A stretch of 64,000 nt of DNA from Parietaria judaica (GCA_954871525.1 OX940861.1:10338842-10402841); one strand, 5' to 3'; positions 41,310-53,894 are shown, counted from the stretch's first letter. Translations and numbers: made by a program. Notes: generated by a model not told the origin, from the letters alone.

Positions 41310-43560
41310 AGCTAGGGTTTTGGAGGTTTATGATCTCAGTTTGCCAAATAGTTCTCGATTTCAAATAAGTGCTTATATATATATTATTATTATATAGTGA
41401 ATTCTCAAAATCAAGAAATGGGCTCTCTATTGGACCTAATCTCACAAATTAATTTGTTCCAAATTGAATATTCAAGTTGGCTCTCAATGTATTGGTTTCT
41501 TTCACTTATTATTGATTATGTTTCAATTAATCCTATATTTATAAGCATTTTATTTTTCATAGCTTTTCAACTAGTATAAGCTATTAAAATTCAATTTTAT
41601 CGCTTTCAAATATGTTTTTGCACTGAATAAAAGATATTCGGATTTTTGTGGAAAAATACAAAAATAAAAATAAAAATGTGGTGTTCGGATTTTTATTTTT
41701 ATAGCAATATATACCTTCAACTCAAATAAGCTTATATTTGTTCCATATTTTTGGAAAGGATGCGTGCACGTTTTGCTAAATAAATTAATAAACAATTTAC
41801 TTGACCAAACCATAGAGCAAAATTGCATTGCATACTTGCATATATTATTGATTACCGACACGATTGATCAGCGCATTTGATTATAAATACAAACGTTGAG
41901 CCTGCGGTTCTTAATTTAAGCAATAAGTTCATAACCATCAACTTCATATATTTCAATAATATAATTTTAATTTAATTATCTTCTTTAATTTTTCGAGTAA
42001 CGTAATTGGCGTGTAGTTATAAATTAGCAATTAAATTATTTATAACATAAAATCTATGAGAAAACAGCTCAAGCCTCAAGCTTACTTTACACGTGAGTTC
42101 AACGATGGACTGAGTTATTGCGTGGTTTTATTTTACCCCATAAATCCAAACCGACCAAATCCTACAATGAGCTTTAAAGAAGAAAAAAAAACACATCCCT
42201 TTATTCTAAATATTTATTAATTCCTTATCAACAATAATAAAAATAGTAATTATTGACAAAATTATTCTTTAATAAGTCATGTGTTGTGTTAAATTTTTAT
42301 TAAATGGTATTTTTTTTTGTAGACATACGACATTGCCGTTAATCACAAAAAAAGCCAATTGAAAATTTTGCAAATCAACTATTCGAACTCGTTGATTTTT
42401 TATAAAACAAAGACTCACTTCAAAAATCTTGACCTATATATTTTATATATATATATATAATCTACATGCATGGCACGTGGCACTTAACTGTTAACTGTAA
42501 GTACTATTTGTAAGAAAATACTAACATTAATGATTTTAACCGTAAAAAAAACGAGTTTAAGAATTTATCGGATAAGGAAAGAGTGAGTTTGAAGATTTTT
42601 TTATTCAATTTTTACAGAAATAAAACATATATAATAAATAGAGACGTATTATTTTCCCTTTTAAAAGTTGGATTATCAATGGTGAAGAAATACAAGAAAT
42701 ATGATAGATACTATTACCTAACCTCCAAGGGACTCGCAGTCTCACGCATAGATTCTTTCACTATAGTTTATTTCATGAGTAGATTATTAAATTTTTAAAA
42801 TGATATAAAGTGTAATTTTTTAATAAGAAATAATGTGCTAAGAGTCTTCGTTCTTGATCTAATTATTTTTTTAATGAATATGATCGGAAATTTTATTAGT
42901 ATGATTGACCAGTCTGAGTTGGACTTTTCCAAATTATTGTATGTTTGTTTTTAGTCTGGCATGAAATAGAAATGGTATAATTTAATGGAATAGTCTCCTT
43001 TTTAACATGTTAATGTTATGTCACATAATATCTGGTCTTAATTGAGAACACTAATCCTAATTGACAAAGCTTTTGGCTGACAAAGAAAGTTAACTAATTC
43101 TAATTGTCCGAAGGATCTTCATTTTCTTATCTGGCTAGCTGTAAAGAATTTCAAAGCTCCTCTTCTGTGACTTTCAAACGTATATAATTACATGAGTATT
43201 TATGTCATAAGTACCTAATTTTATATTAAATGTGTCGGCATATTCTCAGTTTTTTTAAAGATATTAGTAGTCGCATGCCACAAGATATGTTTCTCGTTTA
43301 ATATACCTTAACATGACTTAGATGGAATTGATTCGTGTCATAAAAAAAGGGAATGTACGTCACAAGTATCCCTACTAACGATAACAACATTGTTAATAGT
43401 AATAATTTTGCTAAGTCAGATTAAATATAATATATACAGTAATTTGCTTATTTTTATTCTAATGATTTTGGTGGCGTAGCATTGCTCAAAAGTCAAAGAC
43501 AACTTAAATGCTTAAAGTGATCTTTTCTGTACTACAAGAAAATATAATTACTAATGCCTA
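41310..43560. other. intergenic AT-rich DNA
   Basis: No supported gene or complete element in this 2.2-kb stretch; open frames are short and AT-biased. A small TA run lies near 42445. Confidence 0.5.
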
Positions 43561-43569
43561 AAAATGGAT

Positions 43570-44310
43570 CAACTTTTTTGCGGCCCAAGTCTTGATTTTA
43601 GGCCGGGCCCAACATCTGCTTGAGGGTCAAATTGGGCATGATACTTGATTCTTCGTTCTTAGTAAGCCGGAAATCTTCTCTGGAATCTTCGCCTCTGTCT
43701 CCGTGCCTGTGGAAAGAGTAGAAAACGTGAACTCTAGAGGGGAGCAGAGGGGGGTCCTCTGTCGCCCGCTCCGACGCTCAACATTAGTAGAGTATTTGAG
43801 TCGGGAATTATAAGTAAACGGGAAACATAGGTTTTTTTGGCTTCGAAAATGCTTACCGGTTGTGAGGGGGTGACCCCGTATTTATAGAGGATCCCGACCT
43901 TTGGTGCGCCCTAGGGTGTAAATTTTCATGCCTTCAGGGCGCGTGACGGGCCCTCTAAGCACGTTTTTTTGCGCCCTAGGGTGTAAAATTTCATGCCTTG
44001 AGGGCGCACACCCTCAAGGCATGTTTTTTCGCATCCTAGGGTGTAAAACTTCATGCCTTGAGGGTGCGCCATATTTTTTCGTGCCCCAGGGCGTAAAATT
44101 TCATGTCTTGAGGGCGCGTGGCGCGCCCCCAAGGCATGTTTTTTCGCGCCCTAGGGTGTAAAATTCCATGCCTTGGGGGCGCTGGCGCGCCCTCAAGGCA
44201 TGCTTATTCGCGCCCTAGGGTGTAAAATTCCATGCCTTGGGGGCGCTGGCGCGCCCTCAAGGCATGCTTTTTCGCGCCGGCGCCCGCAAGACATGTTTTT
44301 TTGGGCCCTC
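43570..44310 (-). mobile_element. LTR-like remnant with tandem array, minus orientation
   Basis: Read on the minus strand, a tandem array (44310-43895) is followed by a TATA-like ctataaatacgg (43880-43891) and a CT-rich leader. The region then ends near caagacttgggccgc. This order resembles U3 repeats, TATA, R and U5 of a plant LTR. No paired LTR, primer site or coding part is present, so it is a remnant or solo LTR with unknown bounds. Confidence 0.45.
43895..44290. repeat. ~63-bp tandem repeat with hairpin-forming units
   Basis: The phrase gcgccctagggtgtaaaatt, then catgcc, recurs about six times at 60-65 bp spacing. In each unit catgccttgagggcgc is followed closely by an inverted partner such as gcgccctcaaggcatg, so every unit can fold back on itself. 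Confidence 0.85.
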
Positions 44311-44570
44311 AAGGCTTGTGTTTTGATGTTGTATTATACCGAGATTTTTACCGTTCTTCATGTGATCGGTATTGGTTAAGTTTTCTAGGTCGGACCCTTT
44401 AACTTTTTCGTTGACTCTGTCGAGTCGGATCCGTTGACTTTTTTTAGCCGGGCCTGTTGACTTTTTCGTTAATTGAGCCCGCTTGTTTAGGCTTTATTCA
44501 TAGTGATTTTTGGGTTGAGCATTCACGTTTTTTAGTGTTCAAAAAACACGCATAACAATAACCATATCAT
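44311..44570. other. spacer with gttgactttttc-type repeats
   Basis: Contains three or four degenerate copies of gttgactttttcg at 44390-44475, the reverse of the aaaaagtcaac words found inside the MULE elements at 21530-21800 and 25447-25630. It may be a broken member of that family. Confidence 0.4.
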
Positions 44571-44575
44571 AAAAT

Positions 44576-45097
44576 TGTGAGCTTAAGCTTGACTTAGTCC
44601 GTTACACAGAGGCAATCAGCCCGGGTACCGACCAGAACCAAGGACGGACAAGAGTTCAGCCCAGCTCGGGTGAACACGAGCAGAATGTCCGGATAGAATG
44701 CAAGCCCAGCCCGGGGCAAAAAAACAGGCCAGCTCAGGGACAGAGAAGCTGTCCGGGCAGGAAAGGGAAAGTCAGCAACTACCCACCAAGGAAAGCGGGT
44801 AGCTTGAGGAGCAAGCAAAGATCGAGTCAAAGAATTGACGAGATTATTTAGGGTAGTTTCCCGATTTTGTGCGATTCTGTTAGCTAGGGTTTCACTTTGA
44901 GAGTGGCTATATAAACCTACCATTGTACACATTGTAAAGTGTTGAGTCCATTGGAGTTTACGAGTTTATCTTCTTGTATTTGCCTTCGATTATCAATAGA
45001 GAATTTCTTCTCCCAAAAGTTCGTGTTCTTCAGTTATCTGTTCGACTTCTTTGGTGTTATTCGTGTTCTTTGCAGATCCGTGATTTGGGATCCAACA
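44576..45097 (+). repeat. copia 5' LTR
   Basis: Starts TGTGAGCTTAAGC and ends ATCCAACA. TATATAAA lies at 44908-44915. It is followed by the primer-binding site. Confidence 0.93.
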
Positions 45098-45124
45098 AGT
45101 GGTATCAGAGCTTCAATCGAAGAA

Positions 45125-46101
45125 CATGTCTTCATCAGACTCACCGATCGAATGAGTTCTGGCCACGCAGAAACCAGAATCCAGAGAAGGCACAGTTACG
45201 CTCCACTACCTCATGCTCAGGAAGAGCAATTACGCTGTTTGGGCGTTGAAGATGAGGGTAAATCTGCAGGCGCACGGAGTATGGGAGGCCGTAGAGAATG
45301 GCGGTGTCGAAAGGCGCAAGGAAAGAATGGCTCTAGCCGCAATCTACCAAGCAGTTCCAGAATATATTCTTCTCATGCTCGCCGAGAAGGATTCCGCGAA
45401 GGAAGCATGGAAAACACTTCAGACCATGCACATGGGCACAGATCGCATCAAGGAGGCAAAGGTCCAGACCTTGAATAGTGAGTTTGAGATTATGAGGATG
45501 AGGGAGAGCGAATCGATTTGATGATTTCGCTATGCGGCTCACGTCCATTGTGACCGGCATACGCTCGCTGGGAGACAAGGTGGAGGAGACCACCGTCGTC
45601 AAGAAGTTTCTCCGAGCAGCGCCTCACAATTACATGCAGATCGTGACATCGATTGAGCAGTTCTGCGACCTCAAGACCATGACGGTCGAGGAGGTTATTG
45701 GTCGCCTCAAATCCTACGAGGAGAGACTTCGGGGTTACGGTCACAGAGAAGAGGAGAAGAACCTCCTGCTCATGCATGAAGATTGGACGACCAGACAGCG
45801 AAAACCCGGGGGAGCCGAGTTTTCTTCAAATTCCTCAGGTCGGAGCAGCTTTGGTGGAGAGGTCCGAGGACGCGGACAAGGTCGTGGACGAGGGCGGAGC
45901 AGAGACACTCGAGGACGCAGAAGGAGCACGCATCGTCAGGAGAGCACGACCAGGAGAGACAAGAGCACAATGAAGTGCTACAGTTGTCAGAAGCTTGGGC
46001 ACTTTGCATCTGAGTGCCGGAGCAGGAACAAGGGCGAAGAGGCGAATCTAGCGAGATTCCCAGACGACATTGTTGTTTTCCGAGAAGGAAACGCACCTTA
46101 A
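45125..46101 (+). pseudogene. copia gag (frameshifted)
   Basis: From ATG 45125 the frame hits a stop after nine codons (TGA at 45152). A gag frame resumes with MLRKSNYAVWALKMRVNLQA. A 1-bp insertion near 45518 (gaatcgatttgatgattt) stops it again before the continuation DDFAMRLTSIVTG. Near the end is the zinc knuckle CYSCQKLGHFASEC (CX2CX4HX4C) after an Arg/Gly-rich stretch. Intact gag would package element RNA; this copy cannot. Confidence 0.9.
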
Positions 46102-48147
46102 CGGACATAATGACGAAGGTGACGCCATGGCCCGGGCAGAAGTGATAATTGTGCCGATCAGCCCAGAGGCCGAGCTGACCTGTCCGGAGGAAACCAGCGA
46201 GAAGGTTTTCCTAATTGAGGATAAGGTTATTGCAAACCTCCTCGTAGACGGAGAGAAGAAGGTCAGTACCGACGTGTGGTACTTAAAGAACGGCGCTAGC
46301 AACTACATGACTGGGGACCGAGCTAAGTTTGTAAAGCTCGATGAGAAGATCACGGGCAACGTGAAATTCGGCGATGGATCAGTCGTAGAGATCAGAGGCA
46401 GATGGTCAATCTTGGTCGAGTGCAAGAATGGCGATAAGCATTTGATGAGCCAGGTGTATTTCATCCCGAAGTTGAAGAGCAACATCATCAGTCTAGGTGT
46501 ATTTCATCTGTTGAGCCAGGTATATTTCCTACCTGATGATGTGGACCAATGAAGGAGAGTTGTTGATGAAGGTGGAGCGGACACGCAATAGTCTCTACAA
46601 GATTCTCCTAAAAACGTGTCAGCCCGTCTGTCTCATGACATCGATGGCAGATCCGGCTTGGTTATGGGACGCACGGCTCGGACACGTGAATTTTCACGCG
46701 CTCAAGATGATGGGCGAAAAGAAGATGGCCCTCGGGGTTCCCAAGATAGAACACCCCAACCAGCTATGTGAATGTTGCATGATCGCGAAGGAGGCGAGGA
46801 TACCTTTTCCGACACGTGAATGTTGCAGATAGAACACCCCTACAGTTGGTGCATGCAGATCTAGCGGTCCAATCACCCCAGCAACATTGGCAGGTAACAA
46901 GTACTTTCTTTTACTTGTTGACGATTACATTCGCTGGATGTGGGTTTATATGCTTAAGGAGAAGAGCAGAGCCTTGAGGTCTTCAAAAAGTTCAAGAAGA
47001 TCGTGGAGAACGGCTCAGTACACAGGTTAAAGGTCTTGCGTACAGATCGAGGAGGAGAATTCACTTTGCAACACTTCGGAGAATTCTGCAACCAGGAAAG
47101 AGTTCAGTGTTACCTGTCTGCACCTCACACGCCCCAGCAGAATGGCGTAGTGGAAAGACGAAATCAAACTGTGATGAACACAGCGAGGAGCTTGCTCAAA
47201 AGCATGCAAGTTCCAGCCAGGTTTTGGGCAGAAGCAGTAAGACATGCGGTCTACCTGCTTAATCGCTTGCCGACCAAGGCGCTAGGAGAGCGCACTCCCT
47301 ACCAGGCATGGAATGGGAAGAAACCCCACTTATAACATTTGAGAGTGTTTGGGTGCACCGCACATGTAAAGATTGCGGGGCCACATCTCAAAAAGTTGTA
47401 TGACCGGAGTCAGAAGATGGTGTAACTTTTCATTGAAGACGGAAGTAAGGCATACAGATTCTACGATCCACGACGCGGCAGAAGTGAGCAGAGATGTTGT
47501 GTTCGAAGAAGAGATGAAGTGGGATTGGCGCAACGACAAAGGAGAACCCGAGCACAACTCAGTAGAGTTCACAGTCGAAGATGAAAAGGGCGTTGCCGAG
47601 CAGGATCAGCCCGGAACACCCAGCTCGGGAACAGTCTTGCCAAGCACAAGAGAATCCAGCCCGGGAGAGAGCAGCCCGGAGACACCACGAACACCAAATC
47701 TGAGCAGGACAAGCCCGTCCAGCTCAGGAGATTCCTCCATCAAAGACGGCCCAAGGGGATTCCGACCCCTAGCAGACGTCTACGATCAGTCTCAAGAAGT
47801 GGAGATGAGCCTGGGGGAACTTTCTTTATTGTGCGCAGAGGAGCCGGCTAACTACCAGGGCGCAGCAGCCGAGCAGGAGTGGCGGGAAGTATTGAAGAAG
47901 GAGATGGAGTCCATTGAGAAGAATATGACATTGGAGCTCACCGACCAGCCCAAAGGTCATAAACCCATCAGCCTGAAGTGGGTGTATAAGCAGAAGAAGG
48001 ACACCGAGGGGAACATCTTTAAGCACAAGGCAAGGCTGGTAGAGAAAGGCTACGTACAGAAGAAAGGTATAGACTTTGAGGAAATCTTTGCTCCAGTAGC
48101 TAGAATGGACACGATCAGACTCATCCTAGCCCTCGAAGCTCATTGAG
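46102..48147 (+). pseudogene. copia pol, first part: protease, integrase, start of RT (broken)
   Basis: The protease block VWYLKNGASNYMTG has Lys where the catalytic Asp-containing D-(S/T/N)-GAS is expected. Next come the pre-integrase LWDARLGHVNFHALKMM, then frameshifted integrase pieces (LVDDYIRWMWVYMLKE, VLRTDRGGEF, SAPHTPQQNGVVERRNQ). A Ser/Pro-rich linker is followed by the start of reverse transcriptase ([39 protein letters not shown]). Frameshifts or stops lie near 46550, 46830, 46970, 47335 and 47424. The reading stops at the solo-LTR insertion. Confidence 0.9.
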
Positions 48148-48152
48148 GTTGG

Positions 48153-50100
48153 TGTTGGACATGTGTGTCCTTAAACAAGATATTTTTATCCATTTGTAAA
48201 AGATTATGACAAGTCGTTTAATAAAGATGGTGCTTATTATGATAATCTTATTATAGTTTCTGGTAGAGTAAAATAGAATTATTGATCCTTAGTTTATAAA
48301 GGATGCAATTATGTTATTATTATCACAACAGAGTCAATGTGAGGAAGAATTAATAATCATAATAAATGAATTTAAAATGTGCATGACCTGATTAACTGGG
48401 TGGGAGCCTATTAATCGTATAAGGTCATTAATGTGACTAAGTGACAATCCTATTCTGGGTTTTGTGTGTGTCACACTCACTAGAAGTGCATTAAGTATGA
48501 AGTGTCTTCATACTGGACTCATACTGGACTGGACCTGACTTAAACTCCGGAAGTAATCATATAAGATCGTCACTGATAACTTGGAGTTGAGTCACTAGTA
48601 GATGATCAAATGGATATTCGATCTAAGTCCTGAATGATCTTGAGTCCGAGTTGCTGGCTTGATTGTTCTTTGATTTAACCGTTAAAGAACACAATATATT
48701 ACCGTTGTTCCCAACACTATTATTTTGGGAACATGATAGTCAACAGTAAGGGTAGCTTGGTCATAGACATGGGCATCACACAGCTCTCTTCAGAGTCATG
48801 ATGATTCCCTTGATTGTCGGTGGTGAGAAGTGAGAGGTACCCGTGCGCAACTTGTGAATCGAAACCATAAGTGGGTTACTCATGATATTACTGACTGAGT
48901 CAAGGATGAAAATGCATTGAGGGGCATAACGGTAGAAACCGCCTGCTCATGTGTGGATCATCAAGTAAAAGATCAATAACTCGAATTTGATTGTATCAAT
49001 GGACACCCTGTTGTAATTAAGGGAATAATATATACTGTATCACTAAAGAGTGCAGCCTCGGGTTTATAGTGTAATAACACCGAGGTTTGACGAACACCCT
49101 AGCAGTTCGTTGGAGCTTAAGTGATACGGGTCCATGGTCCCCAGGATAGCTCCGTAACGGATGATACGTACGTGATAGAAACATTTTGAGATGTTTTTGA
49201 TCATTTGGCAAGACTCATAAAACTGAATTCTGTGATAGACATCAGATAGTTTTATCAGTAGCGTGGCAAAAGTACCATATCTTGGTAACAAAAATTAACT
49301 GACAAAAAAAGTAGAATATGAATTTTCTGTCAACATGAAAGTTGTTTGAAATTAAATACTAAGAAACTTTGCTTTTGGAACCGAGTCATTTCGACGCACG
49401 GTTTGTGATTTAGAGAATTTCTAAGTTTGTGATCGTTTCGGTAAACTATGAAATTAAATCACATGTCACGAATTAATTGATAGTGTGTCACCATGACATT
49501 TGAATGTGTGATATTGAGATCAGAGGATATTAATATAATTTGATTATTCGAAAATTAATTATTAATATCTTATTAATAATTAATCAATATTTAATAGATT
49601 TATATTAATATATAAATAATATATATTTATATATATTATATGTGTAAATATCGAATTATGCCTTGGAATGTGGAACAATATACATTCGAATGGATAGACT
49701 TTGGTCTTTTCATAATTGCGGCATAGGTACCAAATGTTTTGGTATTTGAGAAAAACCCTAAAATCAATTTAATCCATTGGATCGGTTATAATTTAATATC
49801 AACCGTTGGATTAAGATAATTGATATATTCGAAATTAATAACTTGGTGACCAAGTTTTTTTTTTTCGAATTCAACTAATTAATTATATCAGTTAGATCGG
49901 TCTAAGATTTAATCTTTACCGTCAGATTGGAAATTAATTATATATATAATATATTAATTTCGAATTATATATTTGGATAAATTCGAATTAGGATTTTATT
50001 AAATCTTTTAATATTTGATTTTATCCTAAAATAATTTGATCCATTGAATCGGTTTAAAGATTTATCTCAACCGTTGGATCTAGATAAGTAGAATTCAAAA

Positions 50101-50144
<44 letters not shown>

Positions 50145-50912
50145 TCGAATTTCATGGATAAGAAGATAAGATTGGATTTTTGATTTTATCCAAGTCTTTC
50201 TTATTTAATTAAATCTCTAATTAATTATATCCGTTGGATTTAGATAAGATTAAATCTAGACCATTGGATTGAAATAATTAATTATATTTAATTAATGGAA
50301 TTCGAAATTATGGGAGAATATTTCTCTAATTCGGTAACAGTCTGAGCCTATAAATAGGGAGCTCATTCTACACATTTTACACACCTTTCCCCAGAGAAAA
50401 ATTCGAACTCTCCCTCTCCCTCAGGGTCTGCGAATTCATCCTTTGATCTCTCTTTCTGGTTCGGCTTAAGAGACTTAGTTCTCCGGAAGCTTAAAAAGAA
50501 CCATCAGTTTAAATTTTGCGACGGAGTCTTGCCAGCGAAGCCCACGCTTCGGTACGAGGAATCAAGGAGAATATCCCGGAAGATCACGGAAGTTTCCCTC
50601 AGCACCGGCGGAGCCCTGCCCGATTCAGAACACGCAACCGGAAGTCGACAATAGAGGTACGACATTATGCATTGGGCTAATAAATGCGACCATTTACTGC
50701 TTTCTATTTATTTTCTGTAAATGACTAGATTATTAATAATGATTTATGAATATTAAATTACATAATATTTATTGGGTCTTGTAATATGGTTGTTATCCGA
50801 TGTTCGGATCGTTGCTCGGATAATATGTTTTCCGCCTAAAATAATTTTTTAAATATTACCCGGACGGTCCGACAGCTCAAATTGTGATAATTAACAGGGA
50901 TTATTCCCAACA
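48153..50912 (+). mobile_element. 2,760-bp solo LTR inside copia RT
   Basis: The insert starts TGTTGGACATG and ends TTCCCAACA, with an exact 5-bp duplication gttgg at 48148-48152 and 50913-50917. Deleting it rejoins the RT wording GWEIHHLDVKS. TATAAATA lies at 50349-50356, leaving about 560 bp to the end as R and U5, and about 2.2 kb of AT-rich U3. There is no coding region, so it is best read as a solo LTR from a family with very long LTRs. A (TA)n run occupies about 50106-50142. Confidence 0.88.
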
Positions 50913-50917
50913 GTTGG

Positions 50918-52006
50918 GAAATTCACCATCTGGATGTCAAATCAGAATTCCTAAATGGTGACCTTAAGGAAGAAGTGTACGTCAAGCAACCAGAGGGATT
51001 CGGCGTCACAGGCAAGGAGCTGAAGGTGTACAAACTATCCAAGGCCCTATACGGATTGAGACAAGCACCAAGAGCGTGGAACATCCGCCTTGACAAAAGC
51101 TTGAAGAATCTTGGATTCACAAAGTGCCTGAATGACCAGGCAGTCTACACCAGGAGTACCGGGAAGCAAACCCTGATCGTGGGAGTATATGTGGACGACC
51201 TGATCGTCACTGGATCCAGCGCAGGAGGCGTAGATGGATTCAAGGAGCAGATGATGGCCGAATTCGAGATGAGTGACCTCGGGAAGGATGTTGAAGGAAA
51301 AGGAGTGGATCACACGGAGTATAGACGCGTGATCGGGTGCTTGAGGTACCTCACTCACACCCGACCAGATATTTCACACGCAGTCGGGATAGTGAGTCGA
51401 TACATGGAGAAGCCCACAAGTGCACACCAGCAGGCGGTGGAGCACATCTTGCGATACGAGAAGGGCACGACAGACTACGAGATCCAGTACAGCATAGGAA
51501 GTGGAGCAGAAGTACTAGTCGGCTTTACAGACAGCGATCTGGCCGGTGATATTGATGACAGGAAGAGTACCGGAGGAATGGTGTTCTACCTCAACGGAAA
51601 CATGATCACCTAGCAGTCTCAAAAGCAGCAGACATTAGCTCTTTCCTCATGTGAAGCAGAGTTCATGGCGGCAACCGCAGCATTATGTCAAGCTATGTGG
51701 TTGAAGGGGCTACTAAGTGAAGTGACCGGATCCGAGCAGAGATAAGTTACTCTCTATGTTGACAATAAGTCTGCAATTGCGTTGATGAAGAATCCAGTGT
51801 TCCATGGACGGAGCAAACACATTGACACGAAATTCCACTACATTCGTGAGTGCGTGGAGAAGCGAGAGATGATCGTGGAGTTCGTCAACACAAGGGAGCA
51901 ACAGGCAAATATACTTACCAAGGCTCTGGCAAGAGTTAAGTTCGCAGAGATGAGAGAGCTGCTCGGAGTGAAGAAAGTAGAAGCGAGTCAAGCTTACGAG
52001 GGAGAA
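50918..52006 (+). pseudogene. copia pol, second part: RT and RNase H (broken)
   Basis: Continues RT: GDLKEEVYVKQPEGFG, LSKALYGLRQAPRAWN, and the catalytic box VGVYVDDLIVTG. Then an internal deletion jumps from MSDLGK to VDHTEYRRVIGCLRYLTHTR. RNase H follows (GFTDSDLAGDIDDRKST, ALSSCEAEFMAATAA, TLYVDNKSAIALMKNP, HIDTKFHYIRE). Stops lie at 51611-51613 and 51743-51745. It ends at the polypurine tract of the 3' LTR. Confidence 0.9.
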
Positions 52007-52528
52007 TGTGAGCTTAAGCTTGACTTAGTCCATCACACAGAGGCAGTCAGCCCGGGTACCGACCAGAACCAAGGACGGACAAGAGTTCAGCCCAGCTCGG
52101 GTGAACACGAGCAGAATATCCAGATAGAATGCAAGCCCAGCCCGGGGTAAACGAGCAGGCCAGCTCGGGGACAGAGAAGCTGTCCGGGCAGGAAAGGGAA
52201 AATCAGCAACTATCCAGCAAGGAAAGCGCGTAGCTTGAGGAGCAAGCAAAGATCGAGTCAAAGATTTGACGAGATTATTTAGGGTAGTTTCCCGAATTTG
52301 TGCGATTCTGTTAGCTAGGGTTTCACTTTGAGAGTGGCTATATAAACCTAGCATTGTACACTTTGTAAAGTGTTGAGTCCATTAGAGTTTACGAGTTTAT
52401 CTTCTTGTATTTGCCTTCGATTATCAATAGAGAATTTCTTCTCCCAAAAGTTCGTGTTCTTCAGTTATCTGTTCGACTTCTTTGGTGTTATTCGTGTTCT
52501 TTGCAGATCCGTGATTTGGGTTTAAACA
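52007..52528 (+). repeat. copia 3' LTR
   Basis: Same length and order as the 5' LTR, starting TGTGAGCTTAAGC; it ends GTTTAAACA with several differences in the last ten bases. The target duplication aaaat follows. Confidence 0.93.
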
Positions 52529-52533
52529 AAAAT

Positions 52534-53615
52534 TTCCACACACAAAATATGATAAAGTAACTTATTTTTATTCTAATTAATTTGGTGGAGTTGCATTAAT
52601 ATCAAATACGAGACACAATTAATTGTATGAAAGGATATGCTCTTGAGAAACATTTAGCTTATGGGAGACATAATTAATTCATCTTTAAAATTCAATTTCG
52701 GCGACTCTCTCTACCTAACGCTAAGTCCGTTTTCAAAAATCTTTTACACACAAAACACAGCAATATATATATATATATATATATATTATTAACTATACTA
52801 TCTATATATAAAAGAAATATAAGAAATTATACAAAATACTCATTTTATTACAAACCTATTATAGTAAACATTGTTTATTTTCGAGTGCCCGTTTCTTCTA
52901 TTTGTTAATGATCCATGGAATGAGCAGTTAAAACAAATTATATAAAAGTGTACTCTTTTTCCATATGGAATTTATAAATATCAAATATCTTAGCTAATCA
53001 ATATAAGTTATTAAGCTCAATTCGTTAAGATAAAGAATACTAATGAATGGTGAGGAAGATTTGGGTAGCAATTTATTGTGAGATAAGGTCATCATTTGCG
53101 TGGAAAAGTTAACGAAGCCTGGTCAACGTATATTTGGGTTCGGTACACCTGTCTCTGATCACAGATAATCATACAAAGAAAGTACTATACAATATTTTTC
53201 TATAAACCAAATAATATATATATAAAGTACTAAGCATTTGCATTTGCATTTGCATTTGCATAGGCAATATATTCGAACATGACACTATGTCATCTGTAAT
53301 TTGTACAGTTATTGTCAATAAAACGCTCATACAATCACTAATCCAGGCCATATTTCATCATCACTATACCAAAATCTGAAGAAAAAAGATGATACACCTA
53401 CATGTGTGTGTATATATGTGTGTTTACACTTTACATAACATTAAAAAAAAAAAGCTAACCCTAAACCCACAACTAAAATTAAGATCTAAAGTCAAAAACT
53501 TCAAATCTCTATCCAGTCATTGGAAAAAGAAAAAGAAAAAAAAAAGAAAAAAGAAAAAAGAAAAAAGAAGAGAATTAATCAACCAAAGAATAGGGTCAAG
53601 AAGAAAACAGGCTGC
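52534..53615. other. intergenic DNA between copia element and PIP gene
   Basis: AT-rich, no gene. Includes a TA run (52764-52786), a gcattt hexamer repeat (53234-53261) and an A/G run (53524-53571) that lies just downstream of the PIP gene and would be pyrimidine-rich in its transcript sense. Confidence 0.5.
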
Positions 53616-53894
53616 TCAGTGACCGGGTCCTCTTTTGCTTGGCCCTGAAGCTAACTTGAAGGCCAAGCTTCTCGCCAAAGGACGAGTTTTATCGCTAGTC
53701 GCGTTACCGCTTTCACTCGAATTGTTCGAAGAAACCACGAACGAGGCCATCCCCGCAAGCTCTTGGCCTCCGTCGCCGCCGCATCCGTTCTCCGACGCCG
53801 TTCGAAGCGCCCGGCAATCGGCCCCGTGGAGCTGGCACGAAACAATCAAGGCGGTGAAGAAAACCACAAAGATGACGCTTTTCGTTGAGTTCAT
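53616..53894 (-). CDS. prePIP-type precursor of a PAMP-induced secreted peptide
   Basis: A 92-residue intronless frame. Residues 1-28 form a signal peptide (core IFVVFFTALIVSC). The variable acidic/Ser-rich middle contains NSSES and NATS. The C-terminus is KLASGPSKRGPGH immediately before the stop. This matches the PIP/PIPL family signature SGPSxxGxGH and, in Arabidopsis, the PIP1 ligand perceived by receptor kinase RLK7 in immune amplification. The peptide would be cut out in the secretory pathway and act in the apoplast. TATATAAATA lies about 110 bp upstream on the same strand. The related CEP and IDA families end differently, so PIP is the best call. Confidence 0.9.
   Translation of the reverse strand: MNSTKSVIFVVFFTALIVSCQLHGADCRALRTASENGCGGDGGQELAGMASFVVSSNNSSESGNATSDKTRPLARSLAFKLASGPSKRGPGH

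Larger units (their letters stand above)
44576..52528 (+). mobile_element. Ty1/copia retrotransposon, structurally complete but dead
   Basis: Two 522-bp LTRs, an exact 5-bp duplication aaaat (44571-44575, 52529-52533), a primer site tggtatcagagc complementary to initiator Met-tRNA (45100-45111), and a purine tract gagggagaa before the 3' LTR define it. The coding order is gag, protease, integrase, RT, RNase H, as in copia elements. It has several frameshifts, stops and deletions, and a 2.76-kb solo LTR sits inside RT. The LTRs differ at roughly two dozen positions by eye, so the insertion is not recent. Confidence 0.95.

Noticed and set aside
43895..44290. regular spaced repeats suggesting a CRISPR-like array
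   Set aside because: Units are contiguous tandem repeats without unique spacers, in a plant nuclear context with an LTR-like setting.
45071..45074. alternative copia LTR end at gca before gatccgtg
   Set aside because: Identity between the two LTRs continues past this point to ...aaca, which directly precedes the primer-binding site and gives a matching 5-bp target duplication.
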